Shown: positions 54,182-63,699, counted from the stretch's first letter. The stretch: 64,000 nt of DNA from Cohnella herbarum (GCF_012849095.1 NZ_CP051680.1:6196001-6260000), one strand, 5' to 3'. Notes: generated by a model not told the origin, from the letters alone. Program-made: numbers and translations.

Positions 54182-55180
54182 GTGGGTAACGTTGAAAAGG
54201 CTGATCGTCCGATTCTCGAAGTGAATGCGCTGCAGAAGAAGTTTCCGGTTCACGGTTCGTTCGGGAAGCTGTTCGGGACGAAAACGTACGTGAACGCGGT
54301 GACTAACGTTTCTTTCCGATTGTATCCGGGAGAAACCTACGGTTTGGTCGGCGAGTCGGGATCGGGCAAGAGCACGACGGGCCGCGCGATCTTAGGCTTA
54401 ACTCCCCCGACCTCGGGACAAGTGCTCTATCAAGACCAAGATTTGGCGAAAATGTCGGGTAATGAATTGCGGAAGTTCCGCAAAGACATTCAATTCGTGT
54501 TTCAAGACCCGTTCTCTTCATTGAATCCGAGGAAACGGATCGGTCCGATTCTGGAGGAACCGCTGCTTATTCATAAGATGGGGAATAAGGAGCAACGCCG
54601 GGAGCAGGTGTTCCGCATTCTGGACATCGTCGGATTGCAACCGGAGCATTATTTTCGCTATCCGCATGAATTTTCCGGCGGTCAACGCCAGCGGGTAGGC
54701 TTGGCAAGAGCACTCATCATGAATCCGAAAATCATCATTTGCGACGAGCCGGTCTCGGCGCTGGACGTGTCCATTCAGTCGCAGATTCTGAATATCCTTA
54801 AGGGGCTGCAGAAGGAACTTCGATTAACGCTGCTCTTCATCACGCACGACATTAGCGTCGTACGTTACATCTCCGATCGCATCGGCATCATGTATTTGGG
54901 CACGATCGTCGAAGAAGCGCTAACGGACGACTTATTCCAACAGCCTTTACACCCGTATACGCAGGCGCTTTTCTCGGCCGTACCCGATTTTACGCGCAAC
55001 CGGTTGAGCGAGCGGGTGATCCTTAAAGGCGAAATTCCATCCCCGTTATCTCCGCCTACGGGCTGCGTTTTTCATACGAGATGCCCTTATGCGACGGACA
55101 TCTGCAAAGCGGAAGTACCGATTTTAAGAGAAGTTAAACCTCAACAGCGAGTGGCTTGCCATCTCGTCACCTCATCCTAA
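54182..55180 (+). CDS. dppF: dipeptide/oligopeptide ABC transporter ATPase (DppF/OppF-like)
   Basis: The protein has 332 residues. Walker A GESGSGKST, signature FSGGQRQRVGLARAL, Walker B IIICDEPVSALDVS, H loop ITHDISVV, and the C-terminal extension with CVFHTRCPYATDIC. GTG start immediately after the DppD stop, with a purine-rich GGGGAGGGGGG site. It completes the transporter with the three preceding permease/ATPase genes and the binding protein at 49175. Confidence 0.92.
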   Translation: MGNVEKADRPILEVNALQKKFPVHGSFGKLFGTKTYVNAVTNVSFRLYPGETYGLVGESGSGKSTTGRAILGLTPPTSGQVLYQDQDLAKMSGNELRKFRKDIQFVFQDPFSSLNPRKRIGPILEEPLLIHKMGNKEQRREQVFRILDIVGLQPEHYFRYPHEFSGGQRQRVGLARALIMNPKIIICDEPVSALDVSIQSQILNILKGLQKELRLTLLFITHDISVVRYISDRIGIMYLGTIVEEALTDDLFQQPLHPYTQALFSAVPDFTRNRLSERVILKGEIPSPLSPPTGCVFHTRCPYATDICKAEVPILREVKPQQRVACHLVTSS

Positions 55181-55193
55181 AGGAGCAATCGAT

Positions 55194-55580
55194 ATGACAA
55201 CGATCAGAATCGTAGAAGATCAGAACGAAATTCACAACGAAGCGGGTTTGCAGATCATCGGAAGCACGGCCCCTAACCAAAGCGGCTTGTCCCCGAGAGA
55301 ATTGTTGGAATCGGCTCTAGGCTTGTGCGTATCGATTTCTCTTCAGAAAATCATGGACTACGATAAGGTAGAATACGATAAGTCTTCGATCGCGGTAGAA
55401 GTGGCTGCTACGAAGGCGGCGGACGGAACGAACAGATTCTCGAACTTCGACGTGCGGGTGAAGCTACCTCCGACGTTGGACGAAACCTACAAGAAGAAGC
55501 TGATGACGGTGGTGGAGCGGGCATGCACGATCGGCAACACGCTTAAAGAAGGAGCTATCATCGAGACGATAGAAATCTAG
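55194..55580 (+). CDS. OsmC/Ohr-family protein
   Basis: The protein has 128 residues. NQSGLSPRELLESALGLCVSI carries the family's conserved cysteine at LGLCVS. A second cysteine, ERACTIGNTLKEG, matches the other position. OsmC/Ohr proteins use this pair to reduce organic peroxides; related YhfA-like members are of unknown function. It starts 13 bases after dppF with AAAGGAG, so it is in the transporter operon, which may hint at handling of sulfur-containing or oxidised peptides. Confidence 0.85.
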   Translation: MTTIRIVEDQNEIHNEAGLQIIGSTAPNQSGLSPRELLESALGLCVSISLQKIMDYDKVEYDKSSIAVEVAATKAADGTNRFSNFDVRVKLPPTLDETYKKKLMTVVERACTIGNTLKEGAIIETIEI

Positions 55581-55595
55581 TATTAGCAGAAGATT

Positions 55596-55748
55596 GTTCT
55601 TGCCCGGTGGCTCGCCACTAATCCGAAAATATTGTTGCTGGATGAGCCGACACGGGGAGTCGATGTAGGCGCCCGCGGAGAGCTGGGCGCAGTCGAATCC
55701 GCGAAGTCCGGGAAGAAAGTGTGGATCAAGGATATTTTGCAGGCTTAG
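55596..55748 (+). pseudogene. fused remnant of a sugar ABC transporter operon (RbsA-like piece joined to a C-terminal tail)
   Basis: One frame reads [20 protein letters not shown] then [10 protein letters not shown], the second ATPase half of RbsA/MglA-type proteins (Walker B included). It then passes directly into [20 protein letters not shown] and a stop. The tail resembles the C-terminus of a sugar-binding protein, although that is uncertain. There is no start or ribosome site. An internal deletion of a lost sugar-uptake operon explains it. Confidence 0.7.
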
Positions 55749-55951
55749 GCGGAATTTGCGAGACTGGCGTTTTTTTGAAGGCATTCAGGACTGTCCCTCA
55801 TGGGGCGGTCCTGTTGTGCTGATGTGTTGGGGCAAGATCATGGAGTAATTACTTTTTTCGTCGATGGTGGGGCCGTTCTTGGGGGAGCGCTCTATTCCCA
55901 ATCCGGAAATAACCGTCGCCTAAGGCTAAGCGCCTGCTCCCAGCCCGAAAC

Positions 55952-57352
55952 TCATCCCGCCGGAGACTCGGCGCCTGCTCTTCGCGAGGCGCGGCGAGAC
56001 ATGGCCGCGAAAACCGCGTACAAAATCGCCGTCAGCGAGACAAGAGCCGCCAGCGCCAGGAAGAGATTGCTGTAGACGAGGCCGGCCCCGCCGCCATGGA
56101 GCGGATTCAGCCATCGACCGGATGCGCCGAAGTCGAGCGTCCGACCGATGAGCGCCGTAGACGCTGCGCCGGCTATGAACGATACCAGACTGTACAGCCC
56201 CATACCGACACCCGTCTGCTCTGCAGTTAATGTCCCGGATAGCGTATGGGACAGCGCGATCTGGGTGAAGGTCTGTCCTACGCTGCCGAAGATGAGGAAG
56301 CAAGCAATGAGGCCCGGCGAAGATCCGGCCGTCCACGAGAGCAGGACAAATCCCGAGGCGAACAGCAGCGCCGCCGTATAGAACAGCACCCCGATGCCAT
56401 ATTTGTCCGCAAGGGTCCCCCCTCTTCGTCCCAATAACGCGGATAGGACCGCTGCGGGTAACATCGCGAGCCCCGTATGCAGCGGGGACAAGCCGTTGAC
56501 ATTGCCGAGCAGCAGCGGCACCAGGAAGGGAATGCCGAATACCGCGCACGAGGACAAGCCGGTAATTAGCAGCGCGAAGGAGAACCGTGTGTTGCCCAGC
56601 AACGCGAGCTGAATGAAAGGCTCGCGGGCGAAACGAATGCGGAGTCCGAACAGCGCGGTCAGCAGCAGTCCTGCTGCAAGCAGCATAAGGCTCGAATTCG
56701 TCAAGGCCAGCAACAGCGCGGCGATCGAACCGCCGAGCAGCAGACCGCCCCATACATCCGTCGGCCTCTTCGTTCCTGCAGCCCCGTCAAGCTCGCGTCG
56801 GAAGAAGGGGAGGGCGATTAAGGCAAGTAGCGGGAGGAGGAACAGCAAACGCCAACTGGCCACGCTGGTAACGATGCCGGATATGATCGGGCCGGCAGCC
56901 GTTCCAAGCGCAATTCCCGTAGCCGTCATTCCCAGAGCGCGTCCTCTTGCTGCCAGCGGATAATAGCGGACGGGAATCAGCATGGAGGCGGCAGTCACCA
57001 CGGATGCCCCCATGGCTTGCAGCACCCGAGCCAGCACCAGCATCCAGAAAGCGCCTGCCATCAGTCCGATCAACGAACCGAAGGCGAGCATGGGGAGCCC
57101 GAAGGTCAGCAGATTTCTCAGGCTGTATCTGTCGGCCAGCTTGCCGTAGGTGACGGTGCCAATGGCGTAGACGACGATGTACGCTGTTATGACCCAGCTT
57201 GCCTTGGAAGGCGAGAGCGAGAATTCAAGACTGATCCGGGGCAGCGCCACATTAAACATCGTTGCATTCATGACAGATACGATCAGGGTCAGGGCGAGCA
57301 AGCGCATCAATCGGTCAGCCGTCACGGGGGAGGGGGCATGCTTGGAATCCAT
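55952..57352 (-). CDS. DHA2-type (EmrB/QacA-like) MFS drug exporter
   Basis: The protein has 466 residues and 12 to 14 hydrophobic helices. MNATMFNVALPRISLEF, then WVITAYIVVYAIGTVTYGKL and ARVLQAMGASVVTAASML, are typical of proton-driven multidrug exporters. I start at ATG 57352, six bases after AAGAAGG; GTG at 57370 lies in front of that site. It is divergent from a LysR gene (187 bases between starts), which probably regulates it. A GC hairpin (AGGACTGTCCC/GGGGCGGTCCT, 55787-55812) may end its transcript, though the T run is poor. Confidence 0.9.
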   Translation of the reverse strand: MDSKHAPSPVTADRLMRLLALTLIVSVMNATMFNVALPRISLEFSLSPSKASWVITAYIVVYAIGTVTYGKLADRYSLRNLLTFGLPMLAFGSLIGLMAGAFWMLVLARVLQAMGASVVTAASMLIPVRYYPLAARGRALGMTATGIALGTAAGPIISGIVTSVASWRLLFLLPLLALIALPFFRRELDGAAGTKRPTDVWGGLLLGGSIAALLLALTNSSLMLLAAGLLLTALFGLRIRFAREPFIQLALLGNTRFSFALLITGLSSCAVFGIPFLVPLLLGNVNGLSPLHTGLAMLPAAVLSALLGRRGGTLADKYGIGVLFYTAALLFASGFVLLSWTAGSSPGLIACFLIFGSVGQTFTQIALSHTLSGTLTAEQTGVGMGLYSLVSFIAGAASTALIGRTLDFGASGRWLNPLHGGGAGLVYSNLFLALAALVSLTAILYAVFAAMSRRASRRAGAESPAG

Positions 57353-57539
57353 AGCGAACCTTCTTTCCACAGCCGTATTGACGGCGTTAAGTGCAGGGGG
57401 GCAGTCGGCTCTGCGGCCCGCTGGTTATCGTCTGCCTTCTCCTCCTATTATAAAATTTGACAAATTACACAGTCTAATTTATTGTTTTTCTAATATTAAT
57501 GAATAAAATTCATGATTTAGTGAAGGTGGCAACCGCCTT
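57353..57539. promoter_or_regulatory. divergent control region of the MFS exporter and LysR genes
   Basis: The 187-base divergent gap is AT-rich near 57450-57525 (AATTTGACAAATTACACAG and TTTATTGTTTTT), where LysR T-N11-A-type sites and both promoters would lie. TTGACA at 57460 is a possible -35 box. No single operator stands out. Confidence 0.4.
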
Positions 57540-58424
57540 ATGGAATTGACACAGATGGAATATTTTTTGGCTGTAGCGAAGCTGCAGCATGTAACCCGTG
57601 CGGCGGAGGCGCTCTCGATGACCCAGCCGGCGCTCAGCCATTCGATAGCCAAGCTGGAGGAAGAGCTGGGAATGCCGCTGTTCGAGCGAAGCGGACGCAA
57701 TATCCGCTTGAATGCTTGCGGCGAGCTGTTCGCCTCACGGGTGGAACGCGCGCTGCAAGAGATCAGGAAGGGCAAGGATGAGCTCGAAGCCTGGGCGAAT
57801 CCGGATACCGGCGTTGTCGCCATCTCCTTCCTCAACATTCTGGGTACGCGTCTCATTCCGTTGTTCATCCGTACCTTCCGGGTGCAGCATCCCGGTGTCC
57901 GCTTCGAGCTGCAGCAGGGAACGGATACCTTCGTCCGCAGCCAGCTCGAAGCCGGCGTCAGCGATCTGTGCATATCGCTTCCGCGCTGGGAAGATCCCGG
58001 CCTGCGCTGGCACCCGGTCTGCTCGTACCGGCTCGATCTGGCGGTGCCTGTCAACCACCGCTGGAATGGGCGGGAGCGCATCGGTCTGGAGGAAATCGGG
58101 AACGAACCTTACATTGGCCTTAAGAAGGAATGCGGACTGAAGAATGTCGTCGAAGCGCTGTTCCTTCGTGCAGGTGTCCAGCCGAACGTCATCTACGAAG
58201 CCGAGGATTTGCCAACGGTGTCGGGCTTCGTATCGGCGGGACTCGGCGTCTCCCTGCTGCCCCGTGCCTACAGCATGGAACTGAGTGGAAACGCATGGGT
58301 TTCCGTCGACAGCGTGGAAGGACCGCTGCCCGTAGAATTGGGTTGGAAAGAGAAGCGGCACCTCTCTCCCGCCGTGAGGCTGTTCCGCGACTTCCTTATT
58401 CAGAAAAAATATTTGCTGGGGTAA
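57540..58424 (+). CDS. LysR-family transcriptional regulator
   Basis: The protein has 294 residues. The N-terminal winged HTH (1-60) reads [19 protein letters not shown], then [20 protein letters not shown] and [11 protein letters not shown]. The effector domain spans about 90-294. It faces the MFS exporter divergently and its 3' end overlaps the LLM monooxygenase gene by 29 bases tail to tail. LysR proteins usually control the divergent neighbour; the effector is unknown. Confidence 0.93.
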   Translation: MELTQMEYFLAVAKLQHVTRAAEALSMTQPALSHSIAKLEEELGMPLFERSGRNIRLNACGELFASRVERALQEIRKGKDELEAWANPDTGVVAISFLNILGTRLIPLFIRTFRVQHPGVRFELQQGTDTFVRSQLEAGVSDLCISLPRWEDPGLRWHPVCSYRLDLAVPVNHRWNGRERIGLEEIGNEPYIGLKKECGLKNVVEALFLRAGVQPNVIYEAEDLPTVSGFVSAGLGVSLLPRAYSMELSGNAWVSVDSVEGPLPVELGWKEKRHLSPAVRLFRDFLIQKKYLLG

Positions 58425-59757
58425 CGAGCATCCGAGCATGCCGATTGGCCGGTATCGGCAGACCGAGATTGCCTCGCAAAGTGTCGCTCTCGTATTCGCT
58501 GCGGAACAGTCCGCGCCGGCGCAGGATGGGCACGACGCAGTCGACGAAGTCCTCCAGCCCGCGCGGCGTGACCGGGCCCAGCACAAAGCCGTCGGCAGCG
58601 CCGGCTTCGAAGCGTTCCTGTATACGGTCTGCGATGTCCTCTGGCGTGCCGATCACGAACGCGCCGCGCGGCGTTGCGACTTGAATCGCCACTTCGCGGA
58701 GCGTCTGTCCCTTCTCCCGCGCTTCCCGCTTAATGCGGTCCGTCATCGCCTGGAAGCCGTTGCGGCCCAATTCACCCAGCTCCGGGAAAAATTCGTCCAG
58801 CGCATAGGATGAGAAATCATGATGCTCGAACAAGCGGCCCAAGTAGTCGAGCGCCTTGTCGATCGTGACGAGGTTCGCCACCTCCTCATAGATGCGCTCC
58901 GCCGCATCGCGAGTCTGTCCGAGAATCGGCGCGATCGCCGGGAAGACGAGCACGTCGTCAGGATTTCGGCCGTGTGCCGTTATGCGCCCTTTTATGTCTT
59001 GGTAGAAGGCAACGGCTTCCTCCAATGTCTCATGCTCGATTCCCGTGAAGATGGCTTCCGCTTCCTGCGCGGCCAGATTCCTGCCCGCATCGGATGAACC
59101 GGCCTGGAAAATAACCGGATGCCCCTGCTTGGAACGCGCGACATTGAGCGGTCCTTTCACTGTGAAGAAGCGTCCCTGATGGTTGAGCGTATGCATCTTC
59201 GAAGGATCGAAGAAAACGCCCGACGAGCGGTCGCGCACGAACGCGTCGTCCTCCCAGGAGTCCCACAATCCGCGGACGACCTGCAGAAATTCGGCGGCAA
59301 TCTCGTAGCGCAAATTGTGTTCGGGATGCTCTTGCCGGCGATTGCCGAAGTTAAGCGAGGTACTGTCCAGCGGGGAGGTGACGACATTCCAGCCGGCGCG
59401 CCCGCCGCTCAGCATGTCGAGCGAAGCGAGCTGCCTCGCTGCGGTGAATGGTTCACTGTACGTCGTCGACAGGGTGCCGACAAGACCGATCCGTTCACTG
59501 GCCGAGGCGAGTGCGCTTAATAGGGTCAGCGGCTCGAATCGGTTGAGCAGATGGGGAATCGATTTCTCTTCGATATACAGACCGTCCGCAATAAAGATGA
59601 AATCCAGCTTACCTTCTTCCGCTTTCCAAACCCACGATTTGTAGATCCCCGGATTGACGCTCGCATCCGGCTGCGCATCGGGATGCCGCCACGTTGAAGT
59701 GCCTCTCCCAACGCCCAGCAGCATCGCGCCCAGCTTCACTTCCCTCTGTTTTCCCAT
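58396..59757 (-). CDS. LLM-class FMN-dependent monooxygenase (NtaA/DmoA/SnaA group)
   Basis: The protein has 453 residues. [20 protein letters not shown], then [32 protein letters not shown] and [19 protein letters not shown] are typical of two-component flavin monooxygenases that oxidise nitrilotriacetate, dimethyl sulfide or similar small molecules with reduced FMN. The ATG at 59757 has GGAGGG; the frame runs to 59796 without support. A solute-binding lipoprotein gene lies upstream on the same strand, separated by a 9-bp tandem repeat. Together they suggest scavenging of a small organic sulfur or nitrogen compound. Confidence 0.9.
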   Translation of the reverse strand: MGKQREVKLGAMLLGVGRGTSTWRHPDAQPDASVNPGIYKSWVWKAEEGKLDFIFIADGLYIEEKSIPHLLNRFEPLTLLSALASASERIGLVGTLSTTYSEPFTAARQLASLDMLSGGRAGWNVVTSPLDSTSLNFGNRRQEHPEHNLRYEIAAEFLQVVRGLWDSWEDDAFVRDRSSGVFFDPSKMHTLNHQGRFFTVKGPLNVARSKQGHPVIFQAGSSDAGRNLAAQEAEAIFTGIEHETLEEAVAFYQDIKGRITAHGRNPDDVLVFPAIAPILGQTRDAAERIYEEVANLVTIDKALDYLGRLFEHHDFSSYALDEFFPELGELGRNGFQAMTDRIKREAREKGQTLREVAIQVATPRGAFVIGTPEDIADRIQERFEAGAADGFVLGPVTPRGLEDFVDCVVPILRRRGLFRSEYESDTLRGNLGLPIPANRHARMLVTPANIFSE

Positions 59758-59784
59758 CGCTTTCCCTCCATCTGGATTAGCTCT

Positions 59785-59846
59785 CATAGCTCGCATAACT
59801 CACATAACTCACATAACCCGCATAGCCCGCATAGCCCGCATAGCCG
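59785..59846. repeat. 9-bp tandem repeat, about seven units
   Basis: Units beginning at 59785, 59794, 59803, 59812, 59821, 59830 and 59839 read CATAGCTCG, CATAACTCA (twice), CATAACCCG, CATAGCCCG (twice) and CATAGCCGA. The array lies 28 bases upstream of the monooxygenase start, between the two genes. Slippage could change the spacing to a promoter. Confidence 0.8.
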
Positions 59847-59899
59847 AATCAACCGGTGTTTCCCGTCTGACCTGGCAGCCTGCCAAACAGACCGGACAG

Positions 59900-60802
59900 T
59901 TACGAATTCGTTTCCTTCGTATAATCCGCCCCGAGCCATTGAATGCTCAGCTTCGACAGCGTACCGTCCGCCTTGATCGCCTTCAATGCTATGTCGATGC
60001 TGTCCGCCAGCCGCTGTCCATCCGGGTCGTCCTTGCGGAATACATACAAGACATCGCTTGTGTCCAGCGGTTTGCCTACCGACTTCAGCTTGCCCTCCGG
60101 ATCGATCAGCGGGAGCGTGAAATCGGCTGCCAGCGTAGCGTCGGCACGGCCGCTAGCAATCTGGCTTACGGTATCGTTGGCCGCACCATTCTGATAGATA
60201 ATGTCAATCGCGTTGTTGTTCGCTTTATTATAGTTTTCCAGCAGTGTGGCTTGGGCGCTTGAGGGATTGGTCAGCACCTTTTTGCCATGCAGATCGTCTA
60301 GCGTTTTAATAGGCGCGTTGTTGTCCTTGCTGAGAATAATTTTGGTTTGCCGATGCACGTATGCTTCTTTATTGAACAAGTATTTCTGTTCCCGTTCCGT
60401 CGTTCGCAGCATTTGCGCCGAGATGAAATCAATTTTTTTCGTTTCCAGGCTGAGCAGCAGGCTTGCGAATTCCATAGTCTGGAACTCGAACTCATATTCG
60501 GGCAGCCGCTTGTCGATTTCTTTCACCAGGTCAATATCAAACCCGGCCAGTTGGCCGTTCTCGTCAATGTAAAATACTTTCGGATACGTCGTGCCCGTGC
60601 CTACGATGATTTTGGTGACAGCATCCGGTGCGGAACCGGTTGGAGCGGGAGTGGCAGTGGAAGTGGGGGATCCAACGGTCGGCGCCGTCGAAGGAGGCGA
60701 TGAGGCGGGGCCTCCTCCGTCGGCGTCGCTGCCGTTCGAGCCGCAGGCGGACAACGCCCAGGCAAAAATAAGGAATACTGCAATCAAGTTCAATTTCTTC
60801 AT
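59900..60802 (-). CDS. amino-acid-type (family 3) ABC solute-binding lipoprotein
   Basis: The protein has 300 residues. Lipobox WALSACGSN at about residue 20, a Pro/Thr/Ser linker, then an SBP_bac_3 domain: GFDIDLVKEIDKRLPEY, FISAQMLRTTEREQKY, KTLDDLHGKKV and LDTSDVLYVFRKDD. Such proteins bind polar amino acids or cystine. The ATG at 60802 follows GGAGGAG. No permease or ATPase genes are adjacent, so it must work with subunits encoded elsewhere or is an orphan. Context with the flavin monooxygenase hints at sulfur-compound uptake. Confidence 0.9.
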   Translation of the reverse strand: MKKLNLIAVFLIFAWALSACGSNGSDADGGGPASSPPSTAPTVGSPTSTATPAPTGSAPDAVTKIIVGTGTTYPKVFYIDENGQLAGFDIDLVKEIDKRLPEYEFEFQTMEFASLLLSLETKKIDFISAQMLRTTEREQKYLFNKEAYVHRQTKIILSKDNNAPIKTLDDLHGKKVLTNPSSAQATLLENYNKANNNAIDIIYQNGAANDTVSQIASGRADATLAADFTLPLIDPEGKLKSVGKPLDTSDVLYVFRKDDPDGQRLADSIDIALKAIKADGTLSKLSIQWLGADYTKETNS

Positions 60803-61190
60803 CCGTTTCTCCTCCGTTTTGGTTAAAGTGTTCATCGTATCAACAGGAAACTATATAATTCCTATAGATATAATGGATTATTGGTTCCCATCTACCTTAT
60901 CACCCTGCTTCTTCCTTCGTCTAATGCGGCTTTTCTATTCTTTTGATGAATATAATTCATTGATCCTACATCGTTAATGTAAATTAAACGTTAATAATCT
61001 TGATTGCCGTCGCAGCTTTCAGTATTTTGAGGGTACAACGAAAAATCGGCGGCAATCTGGCATTCGTAATTCTTGCGCTCGGGAATTCAATAATTAAAGT
61101 TTGCATTCTCCTAAATTTAGGAAGCGCTAAGTCTCTTTTTTAGGTAAAATAGACTTATATATAAAAATAGAGAACCTGGAGAGTGGAAGA
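60803..61190. other. divergent intergenic region
   Basis: No gene is present. It holds the promoters of the solute-binding gene (minus) and the HAD gene (plus). AT-rich stretches near 60850-60960 and 61080-61170 (GGTAAAATAGAC, TTATATATAAAAATAG) are the likely sites. I see no clear riboswitch. Confidence 0.4.
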
Positions 61191-61850
61191 ATGGCGATTA
61201 GAGCAGTCGTATTCGACTTCGACGGTACGTTGATGGACACGGAATCATGCGCTTACGATACGATCTGCAGCATCTATGCGGAACACGGGCAGGAGCTTCC
61301 ATTGGAAACTTGGGCGGTCTGCATCGGAACGGTCGGAGGCTTCGATCCTTACCGCGATCTGGAAATGAAAACGGGACGGACTTTGGATCATGAGGAATTG
61401 CGGAACCGCTACAAAACGAGGCATATCGAAAATGTGAAAAGCGTCACGCTCCGCCCCGGAGCATTGGATCGGCTGGAGGAAGCGCGGCGCTTGGGATTGA
61501 AGATCGGTCTGGCTTCCAGCTCGGATCGCGCTTGGATCGAAATGCACTTGGAACGGCAGGGGATCCGCGATTATTTCGAAGTCATCCGATCCTCGGACGA
61601 CGTGAAGCGGGTGAAACCGGATCCGGAGCTGTACAGATTGGCGGTGGAAGCGTTGGGCGTAAGGCCTGAGGAAGCTATCGCCGTCGAAGATTCGATGAAC
61701 GGACTTCGCGCAGCCAAAGCCGCGGGACTTTACGGTCTCGTCGTTCCTAACCCGGTCACGGCCCAGATGGATTTCTCCGAAGCGGATCTGCTCCTCGGGA
61801 GCTTGGAAGGGACGACTTGGGAAGAAATCATGCGGCAGGCGGTAAGATAG
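61191..61850 (+). CDS. HAD-superfamily phosphatase (beta-phosphoglucomutase-like subgroup)
   Basis: The protein has 219 residues. Motif I VFDFDGTLMDTE with both aspartates, motif II SSS, motif III RVKPDPELY and motif IV AVEDSMNGL are all present, as is a helical cap. This subgroup dephosphorylates or isomerises sugar phosphates; the exact substrate is open. ATG after GGAGAG. It lies 51 bases upstream of the next gene in the same direction. Confidence 0.92.
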   Translation: MAIRAVVFDFDGTLMDTESCAYDTICSIYAEHGQELPLETWAVCIGTVGGFDPYRDLEMKTGRTLDHEELRNRYKTRHIENVKSVTLRPGALDRLEEARRLGLKIGLASSSDRAWIEMHLERQGIRDYFEVIRSSDDVKRVKPDPELYRLAVEALGVRPEEAIAVEDSMNGLRAAKAAGLYGLVVPNPVTAQMDFSEADLLLGSLEGTTWEEIMRQAVR

Positions 61851-61901
61851 CGGCTTAGATGTCGACGAATACGATAAAATGATCACGGAGGAGACTCAAA
61901 A

Positions 61902-62759
61902 ATGAAAATAAGTGCCAATACCGGTTCCACGCTACCCAATCTATATTCTGCGACAGCGACTTCCGACTCTCCTAGAATGGAAAGCGGCGATCTATCGCAG
62001 CTTCTTCGCCACGATACCGTGGAGCTTAGCGATGTCGTTTCCCGCGAACTGCCGATCGGAGCGATCGAGCATAAACCTGCGCAAATGTACTTTAATGAAG
62101 AGATCAAAGCTTCTTTAGACAAGGCACTTGCCGGGAAAGGCCCGGAAGTCCGCGAAGCGGTAGATCGCCTGATTGAATCCAATCTGTTTGCTGCCAACGT
62201 AGATTATAGCTCCGATGAGCGTTCCGCCTTAATAGAAGCGGGTCTAACTCAAGCTAAGTTTCTGGCGGACAATTATATGCAACCCGAAGAAGGGTCGGAA
62301 TTCTTGGATACGATCAAATTGTTGGCCGCGGTTGCTACTACCAGACAGGTCGACCCGGAGACAGGCCGCGTATCCTACGTTGAATTACCTCAAAAACCTC
62401 GAGGAGCGCCGGAGGATTATGTGAGCGCAGGCGATTTAATGAAAAAGTATGATCCTGAATCGTACTCGAAATTACAAGACGCAGTCGCCAACGGAGGAAA
62501 TACGGGGAGCATACTCATTCAATTTGCCAAAAAGCTGCAGCAAAATCCAGACTGGGTCAAGGGTTATCGCGAAGACCAGGATAAGCTCATGAAGGATTTG
62601 CGATCAACCGACATCGATAACCGATTCGAGAGCGTAAAAGCAAATAACGTAAATGATTTCGTAGACTCGATGAGAAATCAAATCGCTGAATCGTCTTTAT
62701 CCAACAAGGATCTTATTTTGGCTAATACATTGGCTTTTGCCCGAACGCTGGGATTCTAG
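61902..62759 (+). CDS. hypothetical protein
   Basis: The protein has 285 residues, hydrophilic, without signal peptide or membrane helix. It is mostly helical and acidic (PEVREAVDRLIESNLFAAN, DPESYSKLQDAVANGG, NDFVDSMRNQIAESS). I recognise no domain. A strong ribosome site GGAGGAG precedes the ATG and a terminator follows at 62781, so it is a real gene, probably the end of a two-gene unit with the HAD phosphatase. Confidence 0.78.
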   Translation: MKISANTGSTLPNLYSATATSDSPRMESGDLSQLLRHDTVELSDVVSRELPIGAIEHKPAQMYFNEEIKASLDKALAGKGPEVREAVDRLIESNLFAANVDYSSDERSALIEAGLTQAKFLADNYMQPEEGSEFLDTIKLLAAVATTRQVDPETGRVSYVELPQKPRGAPEDYVSAGDLMKKYDPESYSKLQDAVANGGNTGSILIQFAKKLQQNPDWVKGYREDQDKLMKDLRSTDIDNRFESVKANNVNDFVDSMRNQIAESSLSNKDLILANTLAFARTLGF

Positions 62760-62780
62760 CAAAATTCGGCAAGAGAAAAG

Positions 62781-62826
62781 AAAATCCCGATCTAATCGAT
62801 GCGTCATCGGATTAGGCGGGATTTTT
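62781..62826 (+). terminator. terminator of the hypothetical gene
   Basis: AAAATCCCGATCTAATC (62781-62797) pairs with GATTAGGCGGGATTTT (62810-62825), with one mismatch, followed by T. Confidence 0.85.
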
Positions 62827-62958
62827 CGTTTTATATAGATAGGGCGTGTTCGATTTTGAAGAAGTTCTTGCAGGAAAATGAATAAAAAGCTTGAATTTAG
62901 GAGTAAAGCGATTATTTACCTATAATGAGGCGATCATTCGAAAAAGGGAGGAATTACG

Positions 62959-63345
62959 ATGTCACCCAAGACGAATTATCAGACGGCGGACGATTATATC
63001 GGCACGTTTCCGAAGGCGGTACAAGAGGGATTGGAACAGATCAGGCAAACGGTTAGGGATACCGAGCCCGATGCTGAGGAAATCATCAGTTATCAGATAC
63101 CGGCTTTCGAGTACCATGGCAAGCTAATCTACTATTCGGCGTACACGAAACATTATTCGCTATCGTTTCCTCCGCCGTTTACGATTTTCGAAGCGTTTAA
63201 GGAGCAATTGTCGCCCTATGAGGTGTCGAAATCGGTAATACAGCTTCCAATGGACAGACCGCTTCCGCTGGAGCTGATCCGGGAGCTTGTTAAGTTCAGG
63301 GCAAAGGAAAATAAGGAAAACGCGGCCGGGAAGAAGAAAAAGTAA
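62959..63345 (+). CDS. DUF1801 (YdhG-like) protein
   Basis: The protein has 128 residues. TADDYIGTFPKAVQEGLEQI, then EEIISYQIPAFEYHGKLIYY and LPLELIRELVKFRAKE, match the DUF1801 fold, a small alpha/beta domain related to frataxin-like iron-chaperone candidates. The role is unproven. ATG after GGGAGGA. A terminator follows at 63368. Confidence 0.88.
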   Translation: MSPKTNYQTADDYIGTFPKAVQEGLEQIRQTVRDTEPDAEEIISYQIPAFEYHGKLIYYSAYTKHYSLSFPPPFTIFEAFKEQLSPYEVSKSVIQLPMDRPLPLELIRELVKFRAKENKENAAGKKKK

Positions 63346-63367
63346 ATAGCCGAATGTCCGCTTCCAG

Positions 63368-63396
63368 GGCGCCTGTATAGGCGTCTTCTTTGTTTT
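63368..63396 (+). terminator. terminator of the DUF1801 gene
   Basis: GGCGCCT (63368-63374) pairs with AGGCGTC (63379-63385), one G-U pair, followed by TTCTTTGTTTT. Confidence 0.7.
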
Positions 63397-63477
63397 CTGT
63401 ATCGCGTCCTCGTTGATTTAAGTAGCACAAATTGATTTCGCGTCCGATTGCAATCAAAATAAACAGAGGTGATGAAT

Positions 63478-63699
63478 ATGAACAGCGATCAAGAAACGTC
63501 TGAATCGAGAGTTTCCAAAGGGGGCAATCGATCAGGGGCGGGACGTAAGGCAATCGGCATTACAAGAAAGCTATCGCTGACTTTAACGGAGAAGGATTGG
63601 GCGGAAATCGATCGGCGCTGCGATAGGGGAGACTATTCCGTATCCGAGATCATACGCTCGATTATCGAAGATCATCTTCGGGAAGTGGATTCGTTGTAA
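63478..63699 (+). CDS. small ribbon-helix-helix-like protein
   Basis: The protein has 73 residues. A Ser/Gly-rich basic arm (GGNRSGAGRKAIG) is followed by RKLSLTLTEKDWAEIDRRCD and VSEIIRSIIEDHLRE, the strand-helix-helix pattern of CopG/Arc-type DNA-binding proteins. ATG at 63478 lies eight bases after AGAGG. A MutS-related gene starts 34 bases downstream and may share its transcript. It could be a small repressor. Confidence 0.72.
   Translation: MNSDQETSESRVSKGGNRSGAGRKAIGITRKLSLTLTEKDWAEIDRRCDRGDYSVSEIIRSIIEDHLREVDSL

Noticed and set aside
58396..58424. Tail-to-tail overlap of the LysR and monooxygenase genes as a sign of misannotation
   Set aside because: Both proteins have family-typical C-termini and convergent overlaps of this size are common.
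59785..59846. CRISPR array
   Set aside because: Units are nine bases without spacers and no cas genes are present. No CRISPR array was seen anywhere in the window.
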